DNA of 52,157 nucleotides from an archaeon (GCA_018652475.1 JABICB010000010.1:1-52157); one strand, 5' to 3'; shown: positions 1 through 8,732, numbered from the stretch's first letter. Notes: generated from the letters alone by a model not told the origin. Numbers and translations: made by a program.

Positions 1-166
1 CTGAAGCGACTAAACCATTAAAACCATAAATGTAACGAGTGATGCTTTCTTCTCTTGTTTCAGTAATGATATCTTTTTGATAAATTTCTTCTATTTGAAT
101 TGCACTAACAAAACTAATACTTAACAAGAATACTAATACTAATACTAATACTAAACCTCTTTTCAT
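1..166 (-). CDS. RHS-repeat-type secreted protein, N-terminal fragment (runs off the window)
   Basis: The reading frame starts at the ATG at 166-164 and is open to the window edge (55 codons). It begins with a short basic start, MKRG, then a hydrophobic segment with four Leu-Val pairs, FLLSISFVSA, typical of a Sec signal peptide cleaved after SA. The last visible part, TRYIYGFNGLVAS, resembles the 'RYxYG..GLVA' segment that precedes the conserved core of RHS proteins. Four TTAGTA hexamers encode the Leu-Val run. The frame does not join directly to the RHS fragment at the other end of the window (codon phase is off by one base), so sequence is missing between them or they are separate genes. 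RHS assignment from this fragment alone is moderate. Confidence 0.6.
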   Translation of the reverse strand, partial: MKRGLVLVLVLVFLLSISFVSAIQIEEIYQKDIITETREESITRYIYGFNGLVAS

Positions 167-242
167 AACTAATTTATTATTTCAGTCTATTTATATGTTT
201 TTATTTAGATAGAATTAATAATGTGAACTGTTTCTCTTTCTT

Positions 243-1448
243 ATGAAGTTTGCACATTTGGCAGATTGTCACATTGGTGGTTGGTCTGATCTTAAATTAA
301 AAGAGTTGAATATGAAAGTTTTTTCTAAAAGTATTCAGACTTGTATTGAGAGAAAAGTAGATTTCGTTTTAATCGCCGGAGATTTATTTAATACAGCTTT
401 ACCTTCAATTGACTTGATTAAAGAAACTGTTTCTGAACTTAAATATCTAAAAGATAATGATATTCCTTGTTATATTATACCAGGGAGTCATGATTATTCT
501 CCTTCTGGAAAAACAATGCTTGATGTTTTAGAAAATGCAGGTTTAGTTATTAATGTTGCAAGGTTTGATGTAGTTGATGGTAAGATTAAATTAAATTTTG
601 TTGAGGATAAAAAAACTGGAATTAATATTACTGGTTTATTTGGTAAAAAAGGTGGGTTGGAAAAAGGACATTATGCGTTGTTAGATAAGACAAATTTAGA
701 GTCCAAATCAGGAAAAAAAATATTCATGTTTCATACTACATTAACTGAGTTTAAACCCGAACATTTGGCTATGATTTCTTCTGAACCGGTTGCCATGTTA
801 CCAAAAGGGTTTGATTATTATGCAGGAGGACATCCTCATTATGTTTTTAATGAATTTAGGGAACTATATGGATATATTGCATATCCAGGAGCATTGTTTC
901 CTAATAATTTTGTTGAACTTGAAAAGTTTGAACACGGAGGATTCTGGATAAATACATTCAAGGAAGATAAACTTATTTCTGAATATGTCCCTATTAAGTT
1001 GAAAGAGATTAAAAAATATGTGATTGATTTGACAGGGATTGATTCTAACCAAGCAAATGAAGTTATAATTAAAACTATAAAATCGGAAGATATTTTAGAT
1101 AAAATAATTTTGTTGAGATTAGTTGGTACTTTAAATTCTGGTAAACTTTCAGATATAAACTTCAGAGAGATTATTAATACTTTTTCCGGTGCTTATTCTA
1201 TCTTGAAAAATTCTTCCGAGTTGAGAATAAAGGAATTTGATGAAATTGGGCAAATTACTGATTCTGTAGAAGAAGTTGAAGAGAAATTAATCTCTAAGCT
1301 TGAAAAAGATTCAGATTTTGTAAAAAATTTGATTTCTATATTGAATGTAGAAAAATTAGATGGTGAAAAGAATTTCGATTTTGAAGATAGGATTTTGAAA
1401 GATTGTTATAAGGTATTAAAATTAGAAAATGAAACTAAAATACATTAA
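243..1448 (+). CDS. mre11: DNA double-strand break repair nuclease Mre11
   Basis: This is a calcineurin-like metallophosphoesterase of 401 residues, the nuclease half of the archaeal Mre11-Rad50 complex that processes DNA ends. Metal-ligand motifs appear in order: D8-x-H10 in LADCHIGG, D47 in AGDLFN, H83-D84 in GSHD, H164 in MFHTTL, and H197-x-H199 in GGHPHY. The usual GNHD motif reads GSHD, with Ser82 replacing Asn. The C-terminal 150 residues are a capping and Rad50-binding region rich in Lys and Glu. The stop overlaps the rad50 start by 20 bases, so the pair is translationally coupled. Family assignment is secure because rad50 is adjacent. Confidence 0.95.
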   Translation: MKFAHLADCHIGGWSDLKLKELNMKVFSKSIQTCIERKVDFVLIAGDLFNTALPSIDLIKETVSELKYLKDNDIPCYIIPGSHDYSPSGKTMLDVLENAGLVINVARFDVVDGKIKLNFVEDKKTGINITGLFGKKGGLEKGHYALLDKTNLESKSGKKIFMFHTTLTEFKPEHLAMISSEPVAMLPKGFDYYAGGHPHYVFNEFRELYGYIAYPGALFPNNFVELEKFEHGGFWINTFKEDKLISEYVPIKLKEIKKYVIDLTGIDSNQANEVIIKTIKSEDILDKIILLRLVGTLNSGKLSDINFREIINTFSGAYSILKNSSELRIKEFDEIGQITDSVEEVEEKLISKLEKDSDFVKNLISILNVEKLDGEKNFDFEDRILKDCYKVLKLENETKIH

Positions 1449-3492
1449 GTTAAAGAATATTAGGAGCTATTTAAATCAAATAATTGATTTTAAAGATGGT
1501 AGTACTTTGCTTAGTGGTAATATTGGTACTGGAAAAACTACTTTACTTTTAGCTCTTGACTTTGCTTTTTTCGGTTTAAGAAAAAGTGATCTTTCTGGTT
1601 CTGCATTACTTAGAAATGGTGAAAATGAGGGTTATGTTGAAATTAATTTTGAATTGGATGGAAAAGATATAATAATTAGAAGAAATTTGAAACGAACTTC
1701 AAAATCTATCACTCAAGGTTCTGGAATGTTTATAATTGATGATAAAATTGAAGAACTTACTCCGATTGAATTGAGACAAAAAGTTATTGATTTGTTTAAA
1801 TATCCTCAGGAGTTTTTAACAAAATCAAAGTCTTTGATATATAATTATACTGTTTATACACCTCAAGAAGAGATGAAATCTATTTTGTTGGCAAAATCAG
1901 ATGAAAGATTAAATATTCTTAGGAAAACTTTTGGTATTGATAAATATAAGAGAATTGTTGAAAATTCTAAGTTGTTAATATCTAATTTAAACTCTTCAAA
2001 AAAAGAGTTTGAAATTATTTCTTCTAATTTAAATATTTTGTTAGATGAAAATGAAATTAAAACTAAAAGGCTTGTCGAAATTGATTCTTCTTTAATTGAT
2101 ATAAAACTTAAATTGATAGGGTTTGAAAAGAAAATTAATCAAAAAAAACTTGAACTTTCTGGACTAGCTGAACAAAATAAAAGAAAAATTGAAATTCAAA
2201 ATAAAATTAATTTACTTAATGTAAAATTAAATGAATTAATTACTCAAAGATCTCGAAATAATAGTGAAACTTCTGATTTAAATTCTGAAATTGAAAGTAT
2301 TAGGTTAAATATCGGTTCTGAAGTGGTAGGGGAAGTTAGTGTTATCTTGACTGATATTGCTAGTTATGAATCTGATTTGAATAAATTAGAAATACAAAAT
2401 AAGGAGATACTAAAAAAATCTGGAGAATTACAATATATTTTATCTGAATCTGATAAACTTGTTAATGGAATAATATCTCTTGATTCTTGTCCACTTTGTA
2501 AACAAACTGTTAGTGAAGATCATAAAAATCATATCTCAGTTAATGAATCTGAAAAATTATCCAGCATAAAATTAAAGTTGTCTGATAATGATTGCATTGA
2601 GAAAGAAAATTTAGAGAAAATTTCTAATTTTAAATTGAAAATATCTGAGCTTATTAAAGATAAGAATTTGATTGAGTTGAAATTGATTAAAAAGAAAAAT
2701 TTAGATTCTAAATTTATTAGATTGAATAATTTGATTAAAATACAATCTGATCTAAAAAGAGATATTGGGCAAATCAATTCTCAAAAAATTTGTTTATCTG
2801 AAGAATTTGAAGGAATATATTTTTCTCAAGAAGAATTCAATTCACTTAGTGAAGAAATACTTGAGTTAAGTTTTGATGAACGTAATCTTAATGCTATTTC
2901 TGCTGCTAATGAGAAGGAAGTTAGTTTACTTAAGGAAAGGATTGATAGTTTGAAGATAGATATTGAAAAAAAGAAAATATTTAAACAAAAAATAGTAAAA
3001 ATTTCTGAAATCTTAACATTTTTGGAGAAAGAGTTTGTTCCTTTGATGCAACTTACTGAAAAACAGATAATGAAAAAGATTCATGGGGATTTCAATTCTT
3101 TATTTAGCGAATGGTTTAAAGTTCTTGTTGATGATGAAGATATAGAAATATCTTTAGATTATGATTTTACTCCAATAATTAGACAAAATGGATATGATAT
3201 TGAATATGGTTTTTTAAGTGGGGGTGAGAGAACTGCTGCTGCGTTGGCTTATCGTTTGGCACTGAATCAGATTATTAATACTGTTTTATCTGAAATTAAT
3301 ACAAAAGATTTATTGATATTAGATGAACCCACAGATGGTTTTTCCTCTGAACAGGTCGATAAGTTAAGAAGTATCCTTGAAGAGTTAGATATAAAACAAG
3401 TAATTATTGTTAGTCATGATCCTAAAATTGAAAGTTTTGTAGATAATGTTATAAAATTTGAGAAAAAAGATGGAGTTTCTGAAGTTATTTAA
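1429..3492 (+). CDS. rad50: DNA double-strand break repair ATPase Rad50
   Basis: SMC-like ATPase of 687 residues, partner of the upstream Mre11. Walker A is GNIGTGKT (30-37). A coiled coil of Lys, Glu, Leu and Ile runs from about 180 to 560 and is interrupted by the zinc hook CPLC (354-357). The ABC signature LSGGE is at 596-600, Walker B LLILDEP at 628-634, and an H-loop VSHDP follows. At 687 residues it is short for Rad50 (often about 850-900), so the coiled-coil arms are compact. The start ATG lies inside mre11. The last 100 bases have a decayed second copy at 3899-3997. Confidence 0.95.
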   Translation: MKLKYIKLKNIRSYLNQIIDFKDGSTLLSGNIGTGKTTLLLALDFAFFGLRKSDLSGSALLRNGENEGYVEINFELDGKDIIIRRNLKRTSKSITQGSGMFIIDDKIEELTPIELRQKVIDLFKYPQEFLTKSKSLIYNYTVYTPQEEMKSILLAKSDERLNILRKTFGIDKYKRIVENSKLLISNLNSSKKEFEIISSNLNILLDENEIKTKRLVEIDSSLIDIKLKLIGFEKKINQKKLELSGLAEQNKRKIEIQNKINLLNVKLNELITQRSRNNSETSDLNSEIESIRLNIGSEVVGEVSVILTDIASYESDLNKLEIQNKEILKKSGELQYILSESDKLVNGIISLDSCPLCKQTVSEDHKNHISVNESEKLSSIKLKLSDNDCIEKENLEKISNFKLKISELIKDKNLIELKLIKKKNLDSKFIRLNNLIKIQSDLKRDIGQINSQKICLSEEFEGIYFSQEEFNSLSEEILELSFDERNLNAISAANEKEVSLLKERIDSLKIDIEKKKIFKQKIVKISEILTFLEKEFVPLMQLTEKQIMKKIHGDFNSLFSEWFKVLVDDEDIEISLDYDFTPIIRQNGYDIEYGFLSGGERTAAALAYRLALNQIINTVLSEINTKDLLILDEPTDGFSSEQVDKLRSILEELDIKQVIIVSHDPKIESFVDNVIKFEKKDGVSEVI

Positions 3493-3527
3493 TTGAGTAA
3501 TGTGGGCTGTTATTTATTGTGGAAACA

Positions 3528-3535
3528 TTTATATA
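3528..3535 (+). promoter_or_regulatory. TATA box for the small exported protein gene
   Basis: TTTATATA lies 39 bases before the ATG at 3574. Between them is the Shine-Dalgarno-like GGAAGTGAT, which matches the archaeal GGAGGTGAT in all but one base. This gene therefore has its own promoter and a short leader, unlike the leaderless genes common elsewhere in the window. Confidence 0.5.
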
Positions 3536-3573
3536 CATATATTTTCAGGTTTCATTAAAGGAAGTGATAATTG

Positions 3574-3888
3574 ATGAATAATAAGATAATCGGGATTGTT
3601 CTTGGAATTTTAGTTTTAGGAGTAGTTATTTTTACAGGAATGAATGATATTCAAATGAGTAAAAATTTTAATGTTCAAGATAAAATAAAAAGTATTAAAT
3701 TGATTGATCCTTCCGTATTTGGAGAAAGTGATTGGGTTGATGGACATGAGTTTGGACCCGGTAATCCTGGCCCTAATGAAAATATAATAGATTGTAAGGG
3801 GCGAGACTCTCATGAAGTTATGAGTTTGGAATGTGCTACGGGTTGGAGATCAACAGATTTTAATGGCGAAACTCATTGGATATGTTAA
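3574..3888 (+). CDS. small exported or membrane-anchored protein of unknown function
   Basis: Unrecognised protein of 104 residues. The N-terminal segment IIGIVLGILVLGVVIF is a single hydrophobic helix (signal anchor or uncleaved signal). The outside part is Asp/Gly-rich and ends with a three-Cys region (DCKGRDSHE ... LECATGW ... HWIC) that could form a disulfide or bind metal. The ATG at 3574 is preferred over an in-frame TTG at 3571 because it sits at good spacing from GGAAGTGAT. The gene is wedged between intact rad50 and a decayed copy of the rad50 3' end, suggesting it arrived by insertion or duplication. Confidence 0.6.
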   Translation: MNNKIIGIVLGILVLGVVIFTGMNDIQMSKNFNVQDKIKSIKLIDPSVFGESDWVDGHEFGPGNPGPNENIIDCKGRDSHEVMSLECATGWRSTDFNGETHWIC

Positions 3889-3898
3889 TAATTTAAAA

Positions 3899-3997
3899 GA
3901 AGTATTCTTGAAGAATTATATATAAGACAAGTAATTATTATTTGATATAATTCTAAAATTGAAAATTTTTGTAGAAAATGTTATATAATTTTAGAAA
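3899..3997 (+). pseudogene. decayed duplicate of the rad50 3' end
   Basis: By hand alignment, 3899-3997 matches rad50 bases 3368-3465 at about 85% with one single-base insertion. The copied piece encodes the D-loop/H-loop end of Rad50 (from EELDIKQVIIVSHDP onward). In the copy the VSHDP codons are destroyed, an in-frame TGA (3943-3945) is present and a T-run is one base longer, so it is not translated. It sits between the small exported gene and tRNA-Pro. Its changed sequence TTATATAATT (3981-3990) may now be part of the tRNA-Pro promoter. Confidence 0.8.
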
Positions 3998-4024
3998 GTT
4001 AAGGGGGTAGTAATATTTATTGAT

Positions 4025-4097
4025 GTGGCTGTAGTGTAGCTTGGTATCACATAAGGCTGGGGGTCTTATAACCGGGGTTCAAATCCTCGCAGCCACA
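4025..4097 (+). tRNA. tRNA-Pro (anticodon GGG)
   Basis: All four arms fold. The acceptor GTGGCTG pairs fully with CAGCCAC, the D-arm stem is GTG/CAC, and the anticodon stem TAAGG/TCTTA closes a 7-base loop CTGGGGG with anticodon GGG. The T-arm stem is CGGGG/CCTCG around TTCAAAT. Discriminator A is at 4097. CCA is not encoded and there is no intron. Confidence 0.95.
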
Positions 4098-4105
4098 TAA
4101 CATTA

Positions 4106-4116
4106 CTTTTATAAAA
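4106..4116 (+). promoter_or_regulatory. TATA box of the TsaC/Sua5 gene
   Basis: TTTTATAAAAT lies 21-31 bases before the ATG at 4137, the spacing seen for leaderless genes in this window. It lets tsaC be transcribed independently of tRNA-Pro. Confidence 0.55.
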
Positions 4117-4136
4117 TATCAATAGCCCCATTTAGT

Positions 4137-4706
4137 ATGGTTAAAATCTTAAATTTCAAAGATATAGATTCTAAAGAAATTATTAAGGCAATGAAAGCTG
4201 GAGCTATTTTTATTTATCCAACGGATACAATTTATGGGATTGGTTGTAATGCGAATAACCAAGATAGTGTAAATAAAATTAGGGCAATAAAAGGAAGAGA
4301 TTCAGATAAACCTTTTTCAGTGATTGCACCTTCAAAAAAATGGGTTTATGATAATGTAGTAATTAATAATAAAAATTATATAAAAAAACTCCCTGGACCA
4401 TTCACATTCATATTTAATATAAAACCAAGATCTCCCACTAAAAAAATAAATAAAGGATTTGGTAGTTTAGGTGTAAGAATTCCAGATCATCCTTTTACAA
4501 AGTTAGTTCAAAAGGCGGGAATTCCCTTCATAACTACTAGTGTTAATTTTTCTTCTCAAATGCCAGTTAGGTTAATAAAAAAAATACCTAATGCTATCCT
4601 TAAAAAAGTAGATTATGTTTTAGATGATGGATATTTACATAGATATCCCTCTACAATTATAAATTTAATGGATGAAACTCCAACTATCATAAAAAGGCGA
4701 ATGTAA
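4137..4706 (+). CDS. tsaC: threonylcarbamoyl-AMP synthase (TsaC/Sua5/YrdC family)
   Basis: Makes threonylcarbamoyl-AMP from threonine, bicarbonate and ATP, the first step of the t6A37 tRNA modification. The 189 residues cover only the YrdC domain, without the C-terminal Sua5 domain. Family motifs are AGAIFIYPTDTIYGIG (near 22-37), KGRDSDKPFSV, the PGPFTFIF strand, and SLGVRIPDHP ... ITTSVNFS, which forms the nucleotide pocket. Kae1, which completes the modification, lies at 20.3 kb. It sits just downstream of tRNA-Pro but has its own TATA box. Confidence 0.92.
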   Translation: MVKILNFKDIDSKEIIKAMKAGAIFIYPTDTIYGIGCNANNQDSVNKIRAIKGRDSDKPFSVIAPSKKWVYDNVVINNKNYIKKLPGPFTFIFNIKPRSPTKKINKGFGSLGVRIPDHPFTKLVQKAGIPFITTSVNFSSQMPVRLIKKIPNAILKKVDYVLDDGYLHRYPSTIINLMDETPTIIKRRM

Positions 4707-4756
4707 CTTCAAAATATACAAAGCTTTAAATATTTTTTATTGTTCTCGTTTATATA

Positions 4757-6154
4757 ATGATTAAAAAGGGATTAATATTTGGATTAATTTTTACAATTTT
4801 ATTAATAAATTGTGTGTCTGCAAATAGTTTTATTTTGGTGTCAGAAGATGAAATTAAAGATTCTGTCTTTTTAAGTGAAACTGCCATATTTAAATTATCC
4901 ATTCATAATAATCAAGATTTTCAAGATACATTCAGATTTTCAATTTTAGATATTGGGTGGGAGTTTGAAACAATTCCTTCAACTTTAACTTTAGATTCTG
5001 GCGAAATTGGTGAAGTTGAAGTATTATTTAGTCCTGATTCTGATTTTAATGAGGGAAAGTATGGGATTACTGCATTGATTTATTCTATTGCAGATAGTAA
5101 TATTTTTACTGAGCATATATTTGATATAAGAGTTATAGATTTTTATGATGTTTTAACTACTGCAGTTCAGATTCCTACCGATATAAATCCTCAAAAACAA
5201 GTTGTTTTTAATGTAGATTTTAATAATAATCATGATGTTAATATAGAAAATTTTGAAGTTATTTTAAAAAGTCAATTTTTTGAAGAGAAGAAAACTATTT
5301 CCCTAATGCCTTATGAAACTATTAAAGAAGAATTTGTAGTTGAATTTAGCGGTGCTGTTTCAGATGGAAGTTATGATTTGATTCTTGAAGTTTACAATGG
5401 AGATGAATTGTTAATAGAACGTGATTATGATATGTTAATTGGATATTATCCTGAAGTTAATGAACAAAGATCTCCTGAGTCTGGATTTTTAATTAAAAGT
5501 GTAACTGTAGTAAAATCTAATTATGGTACAACTACTAGTCATGAATTATATACGAAAAGATTTTCTTTCTTTGAAAGATTATTTACTAGTGTTAGTCCAG
5601 AACCAACAACTACATTTAGGAGTGGTTCTGCATATACTTTACAATGGGATTTTGATCTTGCTCCTGGCGAGTATAAAGAAATTGTTGTAACAACCAATTA
5701 TAGGTCTCTGGCGATTATATTCATTATATTATCAGGTTTATTTGGATATTATTATTACTATAGGAAAGAAGATATTGCTATCACAAAAAGAGTAGTGAAT
5801 GTTAGACATTCTCATGAAGGAATCTCTACTATCAATGTGTTACTTGTTTTAAAAAATAAAAGTGGAAAATTGTTAAAAAATTTAAAAGTGATGGATAATT
5901 TAGTTAATGTTGCAGATAATCCTACTAACTTTGGTACTATCAAGCCAACTATAATTAGAAAGGGCCTAGGTGGAGTTAAGATGATTTGGAATATCGAAAC
6001 TCTTGAAAGAGGTGCAGAAGTAATAATTTCATATCAAGCAAAATGTAATGTTCAAGTCATTGGTCATTTGAATATACCCCTTGCAGTGGCTAAATATATT
6101 AAAAGAAAAAGGCCCATAATTGTTAAGTCGAATAAAGTCAAATTATTTTCATAA
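4757..6154 (+). CDS. membrane-anchored extracellular beta-sandwich protein
   Basis: Not assigned to a named family. A signal peptide (MIKKGLIFGLIFTILLINCVSA) is followed by about 280 residues of beta-rich, Asp/Glu/Ser/Thr-rich sequence of the Ig-like type common in archaeal surface proteins. A transmembrane helix, LAIIFIILSGLFGYYYYY, lies at about 319-336. A further beta-rich domain of about 120 residues follows, ending in a basic KRKRP ... KSNKVK tail. The stretch beginning VRHSHEGISTINVLLVLKN resembles CARDB/DUF11-like repeats. A TATA-like TTTAAATAT at 4729 fits a leaderless start at 4757. The next gene starts 22 bases after its stop, so the protein probably shares an operon with two phosphoesterases. 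Confidence 0.65.
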   Translation: MIKKGLIFGLIFTILLINCVSANSFILVSEDEIKDSVFLSETAIFKLSIHNNQDFQDTFRFSILDIGWEFETIPSTLTLDSGEIGEVEVLFSPDSDFNEGKYGITALIYSIADSNIFTEHIFDIRVIDFYDVLTTAVQIPTDINPQKQVVFNVDFNNNHDVNIENFEVILKSQFFEEKKTISLMPYETIKEEFVVEFSGAVSDGSYDLILEVYNGDELLIERDYDMLIGYYPEVNEQRSPESGFLIKSVTVVKSNYGTTTSHELYTKRFSFFERLFTSVSPEPTTTFRSGSAYTLQWDFDLAPGEYKEIVVTTNYRSLAIIFIILSGLFGYYYYYRKEDIAITKRVVNVRHSHEGISTINVLLVLKNKSGKLLKNLKVMDNLVNVADNPTNFGTIKPTIIRKGLGGVKMIWNIETLERGAEVIISYQAKCNVQVIGHLNIPLAVAKYIKRKRPIIVKSNKVKLFS

Positions 6155-6176
6155 ATCCATTTTGGAGGTGGTTTTT

Positions 6177-7634
6177 TTGGTAAAAAAGAAAAAAAGTCCA
6201 GAAGTCAAAACATATATTATTACAGCTGCGCAGAATTCTTATAGAATGAACAAAGATTGTGATTTGGTTACCTTGGGCGGGGGCAGAGCTAAGGCAAAAC
6301 TTCATAAAAATTTTTATCAAGGTTTAGAATCCTGTGCTAAGGAGTTAGGTGCAGAATTAATAATTGCACCTATTGCTGGAAAAAGTTCTTTAGAAAATAT
6401 ATTGCATGAAGATTTAGATAACAACTCAAATATATTTACCGGAACAAATTTATGGTTAAATAAAAATATTCAATTGAGGGATATTGTTGTACCTCCACAA
6501 AATGTTGATCCTACAACAGGGAAAAAAACATTAGTTAGTAAATATAATTCCTCATTAATTATTCCCCATTCAAAACAGAGATATCTGCCAGTTCCTGTTT
6601 TTAATTCAGATTTGCCAAGATATCTTTATACTACTGGTGCAGTAACATTACCTAATTATAATATTGCCAATCATAGGGGAGATACTGCTGAACGGAATCA
6701 TATATTTGGTGGACTTGTAGTTGAAGTTATAGATGATGTTTATTTTAATATTAGGAATCTCAGAGCCTTAAAGAATGGTAAGTTTGCAGACCTAGGCAAA
6801 TTATATAATGGTGATGCTACTCCAAAAGATATTAAATGTGATTCATTAGTTTTGGGAGATTTACATTGGGGAGATCATGATCCTGCTGCTGTTGAAGCTA
6901 ATTATGAGATGATAGAACATTTCAAACCTAGTAGAATATTTGTTCATGATTTCTTTAATGGACATAGCATTAATCATCATGAGAAAGATAATCTTTTGAG
7001 AAAAACTAGGGAATATAAAAGAGGAAGGTTATTTTTAGATGATGAATTGGGGCAGGGCTATGAAGAATTGAAAAATTTATCTAAGGTTGCAGGGAAAAAT
7101 TCACAAATTTATGTAGTTTCTTCTAATCATCATGACTTTTTACCAAGATATATTAATAGTGATGCTTGGAGAAAAAATGATTTATGGAATGCAGAGATAG
7201 GTTCATATTTATTTTCACAAGGAGTGAGTTTGGCAGATTCAGAAAGTTATAATGATGATTCTGCTTATCTTATTGAACAAGGAATGAAAAGGCATGGAAG
7301 ATTACCTTCTAATGTTAATTTTTTAAAATTAGAAGAAAATCTCAGAAGGCATGGATATCAATTAGCAAGTCACGGCCATAAGGGTGGCCATGGTTCTCGT
7401 GGAGGAAGTGCTAAGGCAAGATCTGTAACTGGTGGTGGTAAGAGTATTACTGGCCACAGTCATAGTATGGAGATGTTTGGTGATACCTATATTGTAGGAA
7501 CTTCTAGTCAATTGAATTTACCTTATACTGCGGGAGGAGGATCTGCATGGATAGCTGCAAATGCAGTATTGTATAGTAATGGAACTGTTCAGTTGATACC
7601 TTCTATTGATGGTAAGTGGAAAGCTAAGAGATAA
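6177..7634 (+). CDS. metallophosphoesterase, large atypical form (possible phage A1-like nuclease)
   Basis: The start is taken as TTG at 6177, because GGAGGTGGT (about 6164-6172) lies just before it; a longer frame from 6120 would run back into the upstream gene. The 485-residue product has calcineurin-like motifs in its second half: GDLHWGDHD (Asp228, His230), VHDFFNGHS, SSNHHDF replacing GNHD, and a final TGHSHSMEMFG. A Gly/His-rich loop, GHKGGHGSRGG, precedes the last motif. The first 220 residues match nothing I recognise. The plan recalls phage A1-type DNases with an Mre11-like domain, but that is from memory and unproven. A second phosphoesterase follows after one base. Confidence 0.7.
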   Translation: MVKKKKSPEVKTYIITAAQNSYRMNKDCDLVTLGGGRAKAKLHKNFYQGLESCAKELGAELIIAPIAGKSSLENILHEDLDNNSNIFTGTNLWLNKNIQLRDIVVPPQNVDPTTGKKTLVSKYNSSLIIPHSKQRYLPVPVFNSDLPRYLYTTGAVTLPNYNIANHRGDTAERNHIFGGLVVEVIDDVYFNIRNLRALKNGKFADLGKLYNGDATPKDIKCDSLVLGDLHWGDHDPAAVEANYEMIEHFKPSRIFVHDFFNGHSINHHEKDNLLRKTREYKRGRLFLDDELGQGYEELKNLSKVAGKNSQIYVVSSNHHDFLPRYINSDAWRKNDLWNAEIGSYLFSQGVSLADSESYNDDSAYLIEQGMKRHGRLPSNVNFLKLEENLRRHGYQLASHGHKGGHGSRGGSAKARSVTGGGKSITGHSHSMEMFGDTYIVGTSSQLNLPYTAGGGSAWIAANAVLYSNGTVQLIPSIDGKWKAKR

Positions 7635-7635
7635 G

Positions 7636-8358
7636 ATGAGTCTGATTCCCTATGGCTATTTTGATGATTCCAAATCTATCTTTAAATATGCTGTAATTGG
7701 AGATTTACATATAGGTTCAAAATTTTTCAATAGTGAGGTTTTGGATAATTTTTCTGAAAAAGTTTCTGAATTCGAACCTGATTTCATTTTAGATGGAGGG
7801 GATAGTGTTGATGGTTCTGCCAGTATGCATAAGGGAATGTGGAAACATCAAAATTATATAGGATTTTTCCCCCAACTTTTCGCATATAGTGATATTTATC
7901 CTAAATTCGAAGCTAAAACTTACAGGATTAATGGTAATCATGACCTTAGTTTTTTAAAATATGAAAAAATTGATGTAGGTAAAGAAATCATTAAATTAAG
8001 AAAAGATATAATTCATATGGGTGATGAAATGAGTGATTTTTTTGTAAATAATACTAAGATAAGAATATGTCATCCAAATAGTGGAGATTATAGGGGACCT
8101 TCTTCAAAAAAATTAAATTCAATAATCGATGACTATGATGATACTACTCGTCCAGATATACTCCATATAAGTCACTATCATCAAATGTTACAATCTCAAC
8201 ATTTAGATGTATGGGCTTTCTTAAATGGAACTTTCCAAGATAGTCCGGCATATGGTAATTTCTATGAATTGTCAGATTTAGGTAGTTGGTTAATAAAATT
8301 TGAACAGGATGAATCCGGAAAAGTTGTCGATTTAGTTAGTAGATTCGTATGTTTGTAA
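7636..8358 (+). CDS. metallophosphoesterase, second of an adjacent pair
   Basis: Calcineurin-like phosphoesterase of 240 residues. Metal motifs are GDLHIG (Asp23, His25), GGDSVDG (Asp56), GNHD (Asn101, His102), a His in RICHPNSGD, and SHYHQ as the final His-x-His. The start ATG at 7636 is one base after the previous stop, and an in-frame ATG at 7606 would overlap the upstream gene more. It is much smaller than Mre11 and has no capping domain, so a soluble phosphatase, phosphodiesterase or nuclease subunit is possible. Direct adjacency to another phosphoesterase suggests the two products act together. Substrate unknown. Confidence 0.75.
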   Translation: MSLIPYGYFDDSKSIFKYAVIGDLHIGSKFFNSEVLDNFSEKVSEFEPDFILDGGDSVDGSASMHKGMWKHQNYIGFFPQLFAYSDIYPKFEAKTYRINGNHDLSFLKYEKIDVGKEIIKLRKDIIHMGDEMSDFFVNNTKIRICHPNSGDYRGPSSKKLNSIIDDYDDTTRPDILHISHYHQMLQSQHLDVWAFLNGTFQDSPAYGNFYELSDLGSWLIKFEQDESGKVVDLVSRFVCL

Positions 8359-8402
8359 TTTTAGAAATGTTTTTAATTCTTTTCTAATTCTCTTTTTATA
8401 CA

Positions 8403-8732
8403 ATGAAGCTAAATACAATTTTCGAGTATAGTACAAATGACGAATATTCAGTAGGGGAAATTATAACTCTTAATGATATTTCTTTTGAAATAATTGGTTC
8501 TATGTCAGAAAAAACTACAAACATATATCATCTTGCTCCGAAATATATAGGAGATAAAATAACTGATGATTTAATTAAGAATGGTTACCTTGATGATGTG
8601 GTTAATACATATGTTTCTGCATTTAATAAATTTCCAGTTTTCGAAGATAATAAGTTAAGTACTGAAAGAAATGATTATATTAAGGATAATCTTGATCAAT
8701 TGAGTATACAATATAGTTTATTCAAAAAATGA
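8403..8732 (+). CDS. hypothetical protein
   Basis: Unrecognised acidic protein of 109 residues with no Cys, no signal peptide and no transmembrane helix, so probably cytoplasmic. The first 50 residues look beta-rich (EYSVGEIITLNDISFEIIG) and the rest helical. Its stop overlaps the next start as ATGA (8729-8732), so the two short genes form a translationally coupled unit. There is a 44-base gap after the phosphoesterase pair containing T-rich runs and CTTTTTATAC just before the start, so it may be transcribed separately. Confidence 0.55.
   Translation: MKLNTIFEYSTNDEYSVGEIITLNDISFEIIGSMSEKTTNIYHLAPKYIGDKITDDLIKNGYLDDVVNTYVSAFNKFPVFEDNKLSTERNDYIKDNLDQLSIQYSLFKK

Noticed and set aside
6120-6176. 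Longer first phosphoesterase starting at 6120
   Set aside because: It overlaps the upstream gene, and the Shine-Dalgarno match GGAGGTGGT points to TTG 6177.
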